A stretch of 64,000 nucleotides of DNA, from the NCBI GenBank assembly GCA_003956705.1, contig QZCP01000086.1:62001-126000 (forward strand). Reading direction: 5' to 3'. The translations under genes and the position numbers were made by a program. Positions 11,940 to 26,605 of this stretch are shown here, one piece after another. The notes under the pieces were generated by a model. It had not been told where the DNA came from. It saw nothing but the letters and a program-made list of their open reading frames with translations, and did not search any database. Each line of letters starts with the position of its first letter. Position 1 is the first letter of the stretch. The stretch is from Brevipalpus yothersi. Lineage: Eukaryota; Arthropoda; Arachnida; Trombidiformes; Tenuipalpidae.

Positions 11940-14900
11940 ATGGATCTCTATGAGATTGTCAAGAAACGTAATACGGTGGCCTTTTTAGGCTCCAACTTTA
12001 ATCGACAATTTATTTCATTATGTTTGGTTGATTATTATGCATACAAACTACGGGAAGGTCTTGTCACATGGAGTATTATACTTGTATCAAATGAAAACAA
12101 AGTGGCTTCCGAAGCGCGTGTCTTCCAAAATTTGTCCGATCTGAGGATTGGCAATTTTGAAACTGAATCTAGTAATCAACTTGAGGACAAAAATTTGATT
12201 CACGGCTTTTGGTCTGAAAAAGTTCGCTCAAATCAAGTATTGGTTATGTCATGTTCATTGTTCGCCTTTTTACTATCCTCTTCTATCGTTTCTGTGTCTC
12301 AAATCAATTTGATTATCATGTATGAAGCTCATTTGGTGTTGGTTGATGAAAGCTATAAAAAAGTTGCTCATTACATTCGCTCATCAAACTCGGAAGAAAC
12401 TCGACTTCTAGCATTTTGTCCAAGTATAATCAGTTCCAAGAGAACCCCAGAAGAATTAGAGATTGTTTTAAGTGCCATCGAGAATCGACTGAACGCCTCT
12501 CGTGAAGCTCTCACTGATATGAAATTATCTTTCAGGGCAACGATTGAGCCAACATGTGAATTGATCAAGTATACAGAGAAATCTGTTCCCTTCCTGACTT
12601 CCGACAAATCATGTGTCACTCTTTCTCGATCTTTGATTCATGTGATCCAAAAGAATCGTGATCTATTTGACTTTAATTGCTTCACAACTGCCGCTCATTT
12701 GATAAGTTGTATACGTGATTTAACACGCATCAAAAATTCTCTCGGTCCATGGTGTGCCAAAGAGTTTGCAGAAATTTGTATCACAGAGCTCAATGAAGGA
12801 ATGTTCTCAAAAAGTGTTATTGGAACCCCTCTATGCAACATTCTCTCCTCAACCATCTCACTGTTTCAGCATTTCACTAATACTTTGGGAACAAAACTTG
12901 CGGAACATTCAGAGAGTCATCAATTGAAACATCTAGTCAATGAAAAGATGCAGATTATTTATAAAATTTTATCCCAATACAGCTCTAGCCAAAGTAAGGA
13001 AAATTGTCAGGCTCAACCTCCACTAAGTGGAGTTATTTTCATTGATGATCGTGTGACAGTTCGTTTGCTTCACAATTGGTTGAAGAAACTCATTTCAACT
13101 CACGAAAAGTATAGTTTTCTCAATATTGATTATTTGATTGTTGACAATCGAGATCCAATCGGGGAAGCTAAACAGAATACGAAGAAAGAAGACACTTTGC
13201 TGAAGTTTAGACGCCACAATATCAATCTTTTGATTGCATCAAGTGTTCTGGAAGAGCAATTAGATATACCCAGATGCAATATGGTGATGAGGTATGATGT
13301 GCCTGAAAATTTTGTGAGCTTCCTCAATTCTAAGAAAAGAGTACGTTTGGAGGGTGGAAAATTCATTCTATTAATGCCAAAAGACAATGATGAACTTGAA
13401 CAGAGACTATCTCGATTTGTAACCATCGAACATATGTTAAAAGATAGCGATCCCCTTGCTGAATCTACTCTTGAATCAGAAAAAGAATTGTCCTCTACAT
13501 CCTATCCACCTTACAACACGCCGACCGGTGCTCAAGTTAGCCTCATGAATTCACTGCAACTTCTCAATCGCTACTGTCTACGACTTCCTAGTGACACGTT
13601 TACCAAATTGACTCCTCTTTATGAACTTCATGAAACTGAGGATAAAAAGTTCTACTATGAAGTCCGCCTACCAACTAATTCACCTGTTCGAGAGCCTATC
13701 GTAGGTTTTCCAGCTGCTTCGAAAATAATTGCTCAAAAATCTGCAGCTCTCAAAGCTTGTAAGATTTTACATTCTCGTGGAGAACTCAATGATAATCTAC
13801 TTCCAGTGGGAAAAGAAAGTAACAAGTACATTGAAGAGTTGGGAATCAAAACTTATCCCAGAAACAAACAGATTAATGCATCTGGATCAGCTCAGCAAGA
13901 TCGTCCAGGGACTACCAAGAGACGCCAATATTATCATAAACGTGTCGCTGAAGTATTGCGCGGACCTCCGCCGAAATCAGATGGTTCAATGAACCTGTTT
14001 ATAATACTTATGAAATTAGAATGCTCCATTCCAGAGGAGCAAAATATCCGTGGACGGAAACTGATCGATCCAATGGACTCATCGAGATTCCTGGGAATTT
14101 TAACTCGGAATATCATTCCTATCACATGTGATTTCCCTGTTTACACCAGATCTGGAGAAGTGACTGTTCATATTCAACATGTCCAGCAGAATCTTTCGTT
14201 AAGCGATCCTCAGGTATCGAAAATACGAGATTTCCATTTCACTGTATTTAATGATGTACTCCACCTTGTTCGTGAGCCGATGAAGTATGATCCCAACGAT
14301 GCAGACACCTCGTTCTTCGTATTGCCCCTAAGTTACAACAAAGATTGTGATGATTTCAGTAAGAATGTATCAATCGATTGGACGTTCATAGATAAAGTAT
14401 CTGACTATGAAAATGAAAGAAAAGGAAATAAGATTCAAGAGGTTGCTGGTGAAAGAGAGTTCTCATTTGATCGATCTCTATTTGAGGATGCCGTTGTAAA
14501 GCCTAACTATAGACCAGTCGATGATCAACATCATTTTTATGTGGCCGCTATCTGTGATCATTTGAACCCACTCAGCCCATTTCCCAATAAAGCTCATGGA
14601 ACATTTCTCAACTACTACAAGACAAAGTATGATGTAACAATTTCTGATTTACAACAGCCCCTTCTGGATGTAGATCATACTTCAGCTCGTCTAAATTTGC
14701 TAACTCCTCGCTATGTGAATCGTAAAGGAATGACGCTTCCGATGAGCTCCCAAAAAACAAGGGAATCCATGCGAGAGAATCTAGGAGAAAAGCAAATTTT
14801 AATTCCAGAACTTTGCATCGTACATCCATTTCCAGCATCATTTTGGAATAAAGTGGTTTGCCTACCCAGCATACTTTATCGTATGAATCACTTACTTTTG

Positions 14901-17701
14901 GCTGAGGAACTACGAGAAAAGGTTGCCAAAGGCATCGGTATAGGTATTTTGAATCCTCCTCCTGACTTCAAATGGCCTCCTCTTGATTTTGGATGGACTT
15001 TAATCGACGCTCTTTCACATCCTACAGAAAATAACTCTTTCAACTCTGGAAAAGAGCCATCCAGCTCTATTCTTTCTTCCCCCGCAGCAAAATCTAAACC
15101 AAAGAATTTATCAAAATCAAATTCCTCTTCGAGAAAAGAACCTGAACCGACCGAGTTCTTAACAACAAATATCGATGACCCTCAAGATGGACTAGTGATT
15201 GATACATTCGATCCTTCCAAGTATCAAATATCTGATTCTATCTTGAACGGATCGCCTTGGAATAATATGAATTCCGATAATCAATTGAGAAAATCTCCAA
15301 TAGATCACTGGTTGATGCCAGAGGACAATATTGATATTTTACCTGGACCCATCTTCACTAATCAAGGAGAACAAGTGCTCAAGACAGACAAGAAAACTGC
15401 GAAACCTCAAGAACAAGTGCATCAAATGGAAGACGGGATAGATTCCAAGCCATCGAAAAAGGAGAGAGAATGGAAAGCAGAACGACTTCCAACAACCACG
15501 TTAGACTTGGGAATCCCCGGATTGAGCTGTATTTCAGGTGTAGAAGGTGTCAATCTCCAAGACCTGTCCAAAGAACTTGTCGATATTCAATATTTTGATG
15601 ATTTCGGAGAATCAGATGATGAAGAGCTTGAAGAAATTCAGATAGATGACCCCGTTTTCGTGAGTGATCAATTTATATCTCCAGAAGTAACGCCAACGTC
15701 AAAACCGATAACACAACTCATACAGAGAGCTGTTGATAAAACCATACCAAAATTCGAACTTCTGACTCCACCTCGTAAGTTGAAGTCTGATGAGCCCTCT
15801 ACTTTCATCGATGACCTGGTCTCTTTCTGTGATGAAAAACCTTCAACAACTTTCTTGGATCGTCGCTCTTCGCGAGAGATAATCAGTAAAAACTTTAAAT
15901 GCGATATTATTGAGTGTTCTACTCAAGAACAAACATTACCAGATGAGTTGGAGAAAGAACTCTTGCTTGAAGCCACTAGAGTGGTCCAAGAACTTGAGCC
16001 TTTATGTTCTCGTGAGGACAAAGGAAACGATATCGATAGTACAAACACGACAGACTCTCCAATTGATGATGCCGATCGACCAAATTTCGGTGAATTGCTT
16101 CCGAATAGAAACGCCATAAATGTAGATGATAGTGCATTGAAGAATAATCCATTTTTCATCCATCTTGATCCCATAAATTCCGAATTTGATCCACAGAAAG
16201 GACCTAGTCCTGCTATGATCCTTCAAGCTCTCACCATGTCCAATGCAAGTGATGGCATAAATCTTGAACGATTAGAAACTGTTGGTGATTCTTTTTTGAA
16301 ATATGCTGTCACCGCTTTTATGTACTGTCGATGTCCAGATCAACATGAAGGTATCTTGTCACAGTTACGAAGTACCCAGATTAGTAACTTGAGGCTGTAC
16401 AACGTGGGCTCTGAAATAAAATTGGGTGAAATAATGGTCGCTCTAAAATTTGAACCAAATCAGAATTGGTTGCCTCCTGGCTTTAAGGTTCCCAAGGAAC
16501 TCTACAATTTTCCAGAATTAGAAGACACCAAGGAAGAACCGGACAAGAAAGGTGATGAGAAGAATGACCCTCTCAGCCTGATTCGCCACACAATCCCGGA
16601 TAAAAGTGTGGCTGATTGTGTCGAGGCTTTGATAGGAGCTTACCTTATCTCGTGTGGACAACGAGGTGCTCTTATGTTCATGCAATGGCTCGGAATATTA
16701 GTGATGGATAATTCATGCCCCGAAGTAAGCTCAACAGAAAGTTCTGAAAAGGTGCTGTGGAGATGGCTTCGTGAAATTAGACCTCCTCTTCTGTTTCCTG
16801 ATAAGCAAGAAGAGTTGGATTTGTTGTACAAACGATCTGGTTTGAAAAGATTTGAACAAGAAATTCTTGGTTATCAATTTCGTGATAGAGCACTTCTTGT
16901 TCAAGCTTTTACCCATAATTCTTTTTCTGACAATCATGTTACGGACTGTTACCAAAGACTCGAATTTCTTGGTGATGCTGTCTTGGACTTTTTGATCACA
17001 AGGCATCTCTACGAAGATTCACGTAAACATTCGCCCGGTCAACTAACTGATCTCAGATCTGCCTTGGTTAATAATACTTTCTTCGCATCTCTTGCCGTCG
17101 AATACAACTTCCACAAGTATCTTCGATACAAAACTCCAGATTTGTACAAAGTGATCTCAAAATTTGTTGAGTATCGTAATTCTTCGACAAACGAACGTTT
17201 CCGTGAAGATTTCCCTCTTCTTCTTGGCGAAGGTGATTGTGAACAACTCGAAGATATAGAAGTACCAAAAGCTTTGGGTGATGTTTTTGAATCAGTCGCT
17301 GGAGCTATCTATCTTGACAGTGGATTATCTCTAGATACTGTTTGGCGAGTTTATTATCGTATGATGAGACCTGAAATGGAATATTATACCGTGAACGTTC
17401 CTAAGTCACCAATCAGAGAATTACTTGAAAGCTCTCCAATGAATGTTTCGTTCAGGTGAGTAACTTGTGTATGTATTTATAAATTTTATACTTACTCTTG
17501 TATTTTCCATTTATTTACAGTAAGCCTGATTCGATACTTGTCAATGGCGTTCTCAAAATTCAGGTTAAAGTTGATGTTTTTGAGAAGGAAACAAAAAGAA
17601 CATACGTTGGAGTTGGTCGTAACCGGCGGTTAGCCAAATGCACTGCTGCCAAGAGAGCTCTCCGTGATTTGCGGGCTCGTCAAGAGCTGGAAGATAATTA
17701 A
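11940..17701 (+). CDS. Dcr-1: Dicer-1-type endoribonuclease with degenerate helicase
   Basis: Exons 11940..17455 and 17521..17701 (one 65-base intron, phase 2), giving 1898 aa. Dicer cuts precursor microRNA or dsRNA. Order of domains: helicase-like region (1-500), dimerisation domain DUF283 (about 525-625), PAZ with its connector (about 780-1000; LLDVDHTSARLNLLTPRYVN and VHPFPASFW are Dicer-1 hallmarks), an acidic linker (about 1050-1410), RNase IIIa (about 1420-1590; ERLETVGDSFLKY and DCVEALIGAY), RNase IIIb (about 1637-1813; RLEFLGDAVLDFLITRHLY and LGDVFESVAGAIY) and a dsRBD (about 1820-1898). The acidic catalytic residues of both RNase III domains are present. The Walker A region reads LGSNFNRQ without GK(T/S), the DECH box reads YEAH, motif III reads FCPS instead of a TAS-type motif, and motif VI is altered, so ATPase activity is probably lost. 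The start lies right at the Q-motif region. An AATAAA follows at 17808. Confidence 0.95.
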
Positions 17702-17807
17702 AGCTAATAATTGGAGCGTTTTCGATAAAAAGATAACCCTTTTGGAACCAAAAATGTACATTTTTATTGGAATTGAAATTTCTTCATTTTTTCAAGCCAA
17801 GAACCTT

Positions 17808-17813
17808 AATAAA
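17808..17813 (+). terminator. AATAAA polyadenylation signal for Dicer
   Basis: AATAAA 107 bases after the Dicer stop codon, in AT-rich 3' sequence. This is the only candidate close to the stop. Confidence 0.55.
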
Positions 17814-19413
17814 TAACAAGCGATCCTCATTATTTCGAATTTATTATTGAAAGAGTGTGTATAAACTTGCAAGAAACATTCTCAGCTGTTATATTTTTCG
17901 CGATCCAAACTCATCAAGCAATCATTAAACCAGATGATTGGTTTCAATCATTCCCTCCTCTTGTGGAATAGCTAGGGAAACTTGAAACTTTATTCTCTCA
18001 GGTAAACGAAGATCAATTTACTCACGAGATCGAATAACCTTCTCTTTTGCTAATGAGGGAGAAGAGTTTGAGTGATTATTTTAGATTTCTTGTGGAAAAT
18101 GTGCTGAGAAGTAGATGAACTGATATCGTTCATCTACCATGTATATGAAATAATGAAAACAAAACAGCCGAGTTTTCCCTGCTACCTCGATAACACCATA
18201 CGAAGCTAACGATTCCAAATCAGTTTCTAGCTGCACCATGTGAGAGAAATGTAATCATATAACTACTATTTCTTCTCAATATCCACATGTATTACCTCCC
18301 TGAAATTTTTCCAAAGCTATATTCTGGTAATTGATAGATTGATTATTAGACTCAAAAGGAAGCAGAATGATTCCCTGGTACATATACATGTATATGTATA
18401 AACCTATTCGTTATTTTCTCACGTTTTCTTTGATGAGAAATCGTCGTTGAAATTACCTAATAGCGGAAAAAAAATATTTTGTTTATCGTTGGAACAGGTT
18501 CCTGTTTGGAACTACATCCTCAACCAAATTAGTATTACAGGCACAACTTTCGATGATTTTTATGGAATCATAATTCTGACTAAAGTTGCCGCTCACCTGA
18601 CAAGATGCTGTAAATTTTCTCACAGCCAGCCGAACTTTAACGTAGATACTTTTTTATTATCTTCTATGATGATTATATATGGCAAGGAAAGAGTAATGCA
18701 TACACAGCGTGCTAGATTCTTTCGAAGAAAAACACAAATTATGAAGGCTAATTAATTTTTCACTTGGAGATCCATTGTGATGGTTCCAACTCGATTATTC
18801 AATTTTATCATTTCTAGAAGAGTTTCTCTTGAAAGATTTCGAGGATTTTCTGATCAAAAGATTTTAAATCACCCGTTGCGTGCCAGTTTCTGTTTTCATT
18901 GGAACATGCTTCATGTAGCGTCAGTTACGATTGGATTGATGAATAATTCAATACAAATTTAGATGACATGAGAGATGCTGATTTGTTTTTGTACTTTTTT
19001 TCTATCATCAAAAGAGGAATCGAAAAAAATTCTGATCAAATTTGAATAAACCTGATTTATTTTCAGATTTTCAGATTCCAGAAAAGTTTCGAAAAAGCAC
19101 AAAATAAATTTGAAAAATGGCGATGAATAGAAACAAGTCAGAGAAAAAATTTATCCATCTGACAAAAGGTCAAGCAAAGTTTACCTTAATTTTGCAAGGA
19201 CGTGATTAATGACACCTGATTGAGCAAAGATTGTTGCAAATCGGCCATTTGATGAAGTAATTAACAGTATGAATAAGAGTATTCAAAAGGAAACTCATTA
19301 ATCTATGCAGACTGATTTCTTGCCACCATTATTCAACCGGAAAGTAGAAGAACAATCTCATGTGTTCCTCTTGCATCCTCAACCGAATCGCCCTCATCAT
19401 TATTCTCTTCCTG

Positions 19414-19418
<5 letters not shown>

Positions 19419-19473
<55 letters not shown>
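19419..19473. repeat. (CT)n microsatellite
   Basis: About 27 uninterrupted CT units in intergenic DNA. Open frames on both strands here (SLSL or ERER strings) are repeat artefacts. Confidence 0.95.
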
Positions 19474-19476
<3 letters not shown>

Positions 19477-20766
19477 CTCTTGCCAAGATCGAGAATCTCT
19501 TCAGAATATTGTGGCGAAATAGAGGAGCAAGTGGTGAAACTTTGGAAACTATTAGATTGCCGGCAAGAGACTTCTAATTTGCTCAACTATTTGCATCTCG
19601 AGAGAATTTCCGAAACCTAGTGGAATCCTGAATGCAATTAGCTTGTAATGCCAAGAATAGGAAGACAAATTCAATCATTTGCCTCTATTTCTCACCTCTC
19701 ATTCATCTTGTCAAAATAAAACCTTAATCTGAAACCGAAACTTCAATCACAAGATTCTCATCTTCCTAATTTTCATTCAATTTTATTCCTTTTTCCTACC
19801 AAAAAATAAATAAATTATCTTCTTTTCTCTCTCCCTTCAAGCGATTGCATCATTTACAGTTAAACATATTTATTTGAATTTTGTATCTTCTTTGATTTCA
19901 ATCCTTTTCATCCTGATTACACTTGATTAACCTTGATGATAATTTTTTGTTTCTCTTCTCTCTCTCTCTCACTCATACACATCTTCAATCAAACCATTGA
20001 CCAATGTTACTTTAAAGTTTCCAATCAAATTCGCAATCAACCAAAGACACGGAAAAATGATCCACCGGAATAAGTATGAGTCACCAGAGAGGAGGAGCTG
20101 CTGGCATTGCAACCCACTTCAAAAGAGAGAGAGAAAAAAGAGAGAGAGAAGAGAGAGATGCTTGAAGCTCGGTGATGCGGCTCGAAGGTGAGGAGAGAAG
20201 AGAGAAGTATTTTGATGTTTGCTATCCAACAGAAGTGTTTTAAAGCTTGGATGGAGCAAGTTGAAGGCTTCCAAAAAACGTTTTTTTTCGCTTGGACTCT
20301 AATCCAGTCAATTGAGTGAAACTGTGTGTGCTCGGTGTATTGGTCAAGCAGCCAATGTTGCTTATTTTTATGTGCTAATTTTTTTGTGTGGTATCAACTG
20401 GACATCATTTGGTGAAAATTTTTTCTTGCAATACACTTCAGTTTACGATGTGATGTGAGTTCGATAATTCACGATATCAAAGTGGAACATCATCACCATC
20501 ATAGTTTATGTGTGTGGACCATTGGTAAACATTGTTTTTTTTTCGATTTCAAGATGAAAATATCTTAGTATACGATATCCTCTTATAGTGACTATTTTAC
20601 TGTTGATATGTGAACTTTGTCTACACCATTGTGGCTAAATTGACATATTTTAACTTAACATACACCAGAACTTGCTCATTATTTGGAAATCAAACGTTTC
20701 TCTCTCTCTCTATCCACTCTCTTCATGTGCCTCCTATCAGTGTCTCCTGTTGTTATTTGTTCTAGA

Positions 20767-21377
20767 ATGTCCACAGAAAACCGAAATCGCAACCGAAACC
20801 GGACTTTCCACGGTAACTGTTTTTCATCTCCATCCTCATCATTGTTGACCACTATAATCGCAACCATCATCATTATCATAACCACTAGCATTCCATGCTC
20901 AAGCCAGCAAACATTATCGGACCAGTTTTCACTCTCTTCTCAAAACTCACAAGGTAAACATACATACACATACAATCAGGAAAGAAAGAGGAAGAGAAAG
21001 AGAGAGTATAAGTAATCTCTATCTTTATTTTTCTTTCTTACTTTAATCTTTCATCTAATCAAATGCTTGGCTGCCAGTCATCATCACTCTTGACTTAATC
21101 ATCGTGATTTCAACTCGTCATCAGATTATGATGGTGAAGAAAATCATTTCACGTTGTTAGACAGATAATTTATCTACCTGTCTGTATCAATTTTAGAGTG
21201 AAAGAGAGAGAGAGAAATGATTTTTCCCATAATCATATAATGATGAAATGAGACTCTGATTCAGCGCAATTTAATTGTTGAAAAAATATTTTCTCTTCAC
21301 TTTCCCTCTGCCAACATCGATCTGCGTAAAGCATGGATAAATATCTTTTACAATGTATCTTCATCCTCATCTCCATG

Positions 21378-21439
<62 letters not shown>

Positions 21440-24400
21440 TCTCTCTGTGTCACTCGAAATAAACCAAAACAATCAATAATTGTGAGGGAATAAGTTGTTG
21501 ACACACATTTTTCTTTTTCTTCTCGTCCTATTTCTTACACAGATTTTCTTGGACCTCATCACATAAGATGCTTTCTACATCCTGGTGAAACAATTGAAAG
21601 CGTAAAATGCCCAGATAGAGCGAAAATAATAATTAACGAAGCATATTTTCACACGGAATCATCCCGATCGCCTATGTGTAAATTGAACGTACCTCAAAGG
21701 GGTAATTCTGTTGAAACTTGCTATGATGATGATATTGTCATGGGACTGAATGCCAAGTAAGTGAAATTTTCCCCATCTTTTCTTCTTCCTCTTTCTTTCG
21801 CCTCACGACCTAGTGAACCATGTAGCAAAAATGAGAAAAACATGCAATCTTGACACCCGATGACATTGAAGAAGTGCTCAATTCCGGAATATATCATGGT
21901 GATTCTAATTGTAGCTCATGACTAGTCTCTCTCCCTTCATCCTTGTGTGTTACACTTTTTCCTCGTAATTATAGTAAGAGAGAAAGAAAAAAGCCTCTCT
22001 CATGCTGCTTCCTGATTGTTTTTAATCAGGGTGAGGTTGAGACTCTCTCTCTTTCTCTCTCTTTCTCTCTTTCTTTCAATTCATGAATGGGTGAGCTCTC
22101 CTCCCTTTCACCAAGGCTTGCCTATGATCATATTCCTCATCATATATTCAGGAGCAAAATATTCTTTACTTTATTTCTTCTTCCTTCTGAATATTTTCTC
22201 TTCTCTCTCTCTCTCCCTCTCTCTCTCTCATCATCTTGGCTCCAAATTTTTCCTCTTCATCCTTCTCATACATTCTGCCTCATAAAGATAATCAAAATCA
22301 GTCAAGAGAAGGGAGTTAAGAAAGAGTCAATTTTTGAAGTGCAAAAGCGTAGGATGAGAGAGAAGAGAAGAGAGAAAAAAATGAGAAAGATGAAAGAATT
22401 GTGTGTGTAAGTATGAAGAGAGAGAGAGAGAGACGAGTTTTTCGTTATCACATCTTCTATTCTATCCTCCAGTTTCCATTCTTTTCTTATTTCTATGCTT
22501 TTTCTTTCAAACTTATCAAACTGGTCTTCCTGGGAGAAAAGAAAAGCAAAGAGCACCTCTCAAGCAAGCCCAAATAGAACTTTTTCTTTCTTCTCCATGC
22601 ATTCTATTCCCTTTTTTTCACTGTTGTTTGTGTGTGTATTATTTTGCTGAACTTTTATGATGATCTACTCTGGGTCTTTTTCGGCCTTTTCCCGCCACCT
22701 CCACCTCCTCATCTTCTCCCTTTTCCTCTTCTTTCACCGGTAACCCACCTCCCCCACCCCCCAATACCATCACCTTTCTGTGAGTCCAATAGCCTAAACG
22801 CTTGAATTCGTGAGGAATGAGAACTGAGAGCCAAGAGAATGCCAATAAGTGGAGAAAGATGTGATGTATGGATCGAAAAGCTTCATTCTTCAATCTATCA
22901 TGATGAATGTGTGTATGTGTGTGTGTAATTCAAGATCTGAGCAATATGATGCTACAGTACCGCTGAGTCTTCAATTTTCATCAGTTCATACCTGGCTCAT
23001 AATCCAAAGAAATTAAAAAAAGCATCTTATCTTATTTAAGTCATAGGATATCTTTATTGAACTATTCACCTGTGCTAGTTTTACCTTGCTATATGATGAT
23101 GAACAGGTATTCTCCGAAGCTTTGTCGTGTATAGAGTATATATATTTATTTAGATGATGACTATCGTGATATTGAGATATTCTACTACACTATTTTCTAT
23201 TCCCAATCGGTTCCAAGTTTGACTTGGGATCATCATTATAATCATTATCATCTTTATCATCGAACGTGATTAATAGGCGAATTTTGTGGAGTGACTTAAC
23301 ATTCCCGATGACACTCCACATCCCCATATCTACAGACTTGTGAGAGTTTATCGTTTTACGCCGAGACTTAATGACTAAATTTTTTTTTTCGAGGGGCTTA
23401 TATTGGGCTTCTAATACCATCCAGATAATCTGGATCCATGAAAGTTCATTACAAACATTCTCTCTCCTCTCATTTTTCCCACACCTCCTTGAGGCATATG
23501 ACATTCGGTGTGTGGTTTCTTCCTCACTTTTGATTAAATTGCAATCAAGAAAACCAATTATTGGCTAAATAGTGATCAACATCCATTCGGTCTATTACCA
23601 CATTCCCATCACGTTCATCAACACATACCATTATTTCTCGTTCCTCATTTAAACCATATCTTGTTACATACGTTTTGTCAGTTTACCATCCACTGTATAA
23701 CATACCTGTTGCACCTCTCCGCTCAATAGTCTACTTTTTCTTCACTTTTTATCAAGTTCAATATTGGTATGAAGCTATATATTCTGGGGCACATATGAGG
23801 CTACTGATATATGATTTTAATGATGATTTAATTGATCATTCTGTATTCTTCAAAAGCTTGTTGATAGGAAGAGAGAATGTGAAAATCAAATGATGAGGTT
23901 GTTCATCCTAGTTTATTGTATTTTGGATAGATTCTTTGATTTTGTTCCATTCATCAAAGCAATCATTAACCGATTTTTTTTTGTCCATGAAAAGTGGAGA
24001 TTATGGCTTTCACAGAGCAGTGAGATACTTGATCAGGAATAGTGATATAAAATAACTATACCGATGCTCCACTTGCTTGGAAAAATCTGAGAGAGAGCAG
24101 AGAAAAATGGAATATGATAGCCTCTTAAATGTGTGGCTTGTATCCATCTGGGTCTATTCACATTATCGTGGCTCGAGCACATGTTGCAAATTGAAGTAGA
24201 AAAAAAAATTCTCAAAATGTTTTCTCTCCTCTTTCCAAGCAATTCAATCGATCTTAGTGAGTTTCAAATTCTTCCATGAGACACTCATGTCATCACATCC
24301 ATGATCCTCTTTTTCTTCTTCTTCTTCTTCTTCTGGATTCTCTCCTGGTCCGGGGATGGCATGATAAGAAATGCTGATAAGCTATAACTGCAATATTCTA

Positions 24401-25157
24401 CCGCTTTTTGACATCTCATATGAATCTCGATGAATTCATGCCTTGTTGTGGAGAATGAAAGGAATGTGAACCACAGGGAAACCCTCTAAAAAGAAAGAGA
24501 AAGAAAGGGAACATGGAATGGAAAGACAAGTTCACTATCAGATTCATCATTCTTTTTTGACTGTTATTAATATGTTCAGAGAACATTTTGCTCTCTTTAC
24601 GATATAGAAATGGAGAGAACATGAATTTTGAAAATTCTGAAAAAGAGGAAGGCAAGCTCTGCTGTCCTGGAATTTTTGTATCCAATTTTTTCAACTTCTT
24701 CTTCTCTCGATCCAAATTTATTGCTACTTCACGGAATCTGCTACGCTCAAGTTAGAATTAGAATGATGATGATAATGTTGAGGCACTTGGCTTCCGGAGA
24801 AAGAAGCGAGAATAATGTTAAGTGGAAGATGGAGTAGATTTAAGGTGTCGAATATAACGTTAACAATGGCTTGACGGTTGAAGTTTCGAGCTCTTCAGGC
24901 TCGCATCACTTTATCCTCATCTTTTCGTCTGTCTCTCTCTCTCCATCCTCTTGACGTTCGATCTGGATTTACGAAGAAGTACGATTATGATCATTATTAT
25001 TATTATGCTGAGAAAATGAATAATTATCCAACTGTCAATCTAGTGGATATATTTGACGGACATCTTGTTTCTCAGAATAGCATGAAAGGGAATAGAGAGA
25101 GAGAGGGTTCGATTGGTCTTCTGAGCAACCATTGAAGAGAATGGAAAAGAAAAGATG

Positions 25158-25205
<48 letters not shown>

Positions 25206-26547
25206 TAACAACAAGCAATCAAGATGGGATGAAACATGTGCTTCTTCTTCCCAATAAAATCGATGATTAGGCATCAAGCAACTGGTTTAAATAACTGGTC
25301 TACTACGCTTTTACTCTTCCAATTGCATTACATTACATTATAAAGAGAGAGAGACCCGCAGAAAGCCTACTACTACAACAAGCCAATCGGCATCTCAATG
25401 ATTTTAAGTTTCATCAAATCTATAATTGAAGTTAATGGTGAAACAGAAAATCAAGTGATTGGTTCTGTCAATTTTTTTTAACTCGAGAGAGAGAGAGAGT
25501 AAGCGAGAGAGAAGGCAATTTGTGTGATGATGCTATAGTTTGCCCAAATTTTACTCGAAATTGCATGTTGAATTGGACTCTTCTTTCTATTTCCCTTGTG
25601 CAAACCGATCAATTTTTCAACCTTGGTTGATGCCCATCGGCTTTCATTTCTATTTCTCTTTTGGAAAATATCAACATGAACATTTCAAAGCACGTATCCC
25701 CTTCAGTAAGTGAAATAGAGAGAGAGACATTCTCCATTAAAGTCAAGTCAATCCTAGTATCTTGGCGCCTCTTGGCCTCAGCGAAAAGCGGTTTCAACGG
25801 AAAAGTTTACTAAAGAAAGAATTCAGTAGTAAACTTTCAGATTTGAACTGTACACATCCTAGGATCATATCGGTCTTGAGAATGATGTAGCGGTATGCCG
25901 ACTCCGCTTCTGGATATTTTTCTAGCCTTATTTTCTAGCCTCTCAAGAAAACTTGAGAAACTGCTGGGGATATCAATGGTTGAAGAAAACTTTTCCAAGA
26001 TACTGCACCTTGGCGAGCCTGTAGAGTTCCAGATATTTTGTTTGTGTGTATGCCCGGTCAAAACCATGACATCGTCCAAAGTTATGAACTGAATCAACAA
26101 GATGAACATTCTTCATGAAACAGGATCTGTGAGGTTGATTTTGTTTGTTTCTCGATACTATTTTCTTTCACATATCTTGGTATTTATACGTCGTTGGTCG
26201 TTCGGAATAGAGAACTTCACCTTTCTCTCTCTCTCTCTTTCTTGCTGATATCTTTTCGCGACTCTTCTCATCAATTTTAAAACACTGAAGCCGCCACTCG
26301 TGAATGCTGAAATGAAGGAGCAAACAATCTCTTTCTCTAATCACAAGTAATCTTGATCAATTAATTCACTGGTAGATTCAAGTAGTTTACCAATTCTACT
26401 ACTTCCACTACTGACAACCAGTGAAGTTGGTAGCTCATCTCCAAGACTCTTCAATCAACCTCTCAGGTAATCAATTTAAGGGCTACTTTCAATTCACTTG
26501 TGTAATGTGTGTGCCTTAGATAGGCAAGAGGGGCAAAAAGACAGCAA

Positions 26548-26605
<58 letters not shown>

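Larger units (their letters stand above)
17702..20766. other. intergenic region between Dicer and the SUEL-CUB-sushi gene
   Basis: No supported gene. Open frames at 18447-18755 and 18777-18962 lack recognisable features. It contains the Dicer 3' UTR, a long CT tract at 19419 and GA-rich stretches around 20120-20200. The promoter and 5' UTR of the downstream gene should lie in its right part. Confidence 0.55.

Noticed and set aside
18447..18962. Two adjacent open frames of 102 and 61 codons downstream of Dicer
   Set aside because: No recognisable domain, no matching splice pattern, and composition like the flanking non-coding DNA.
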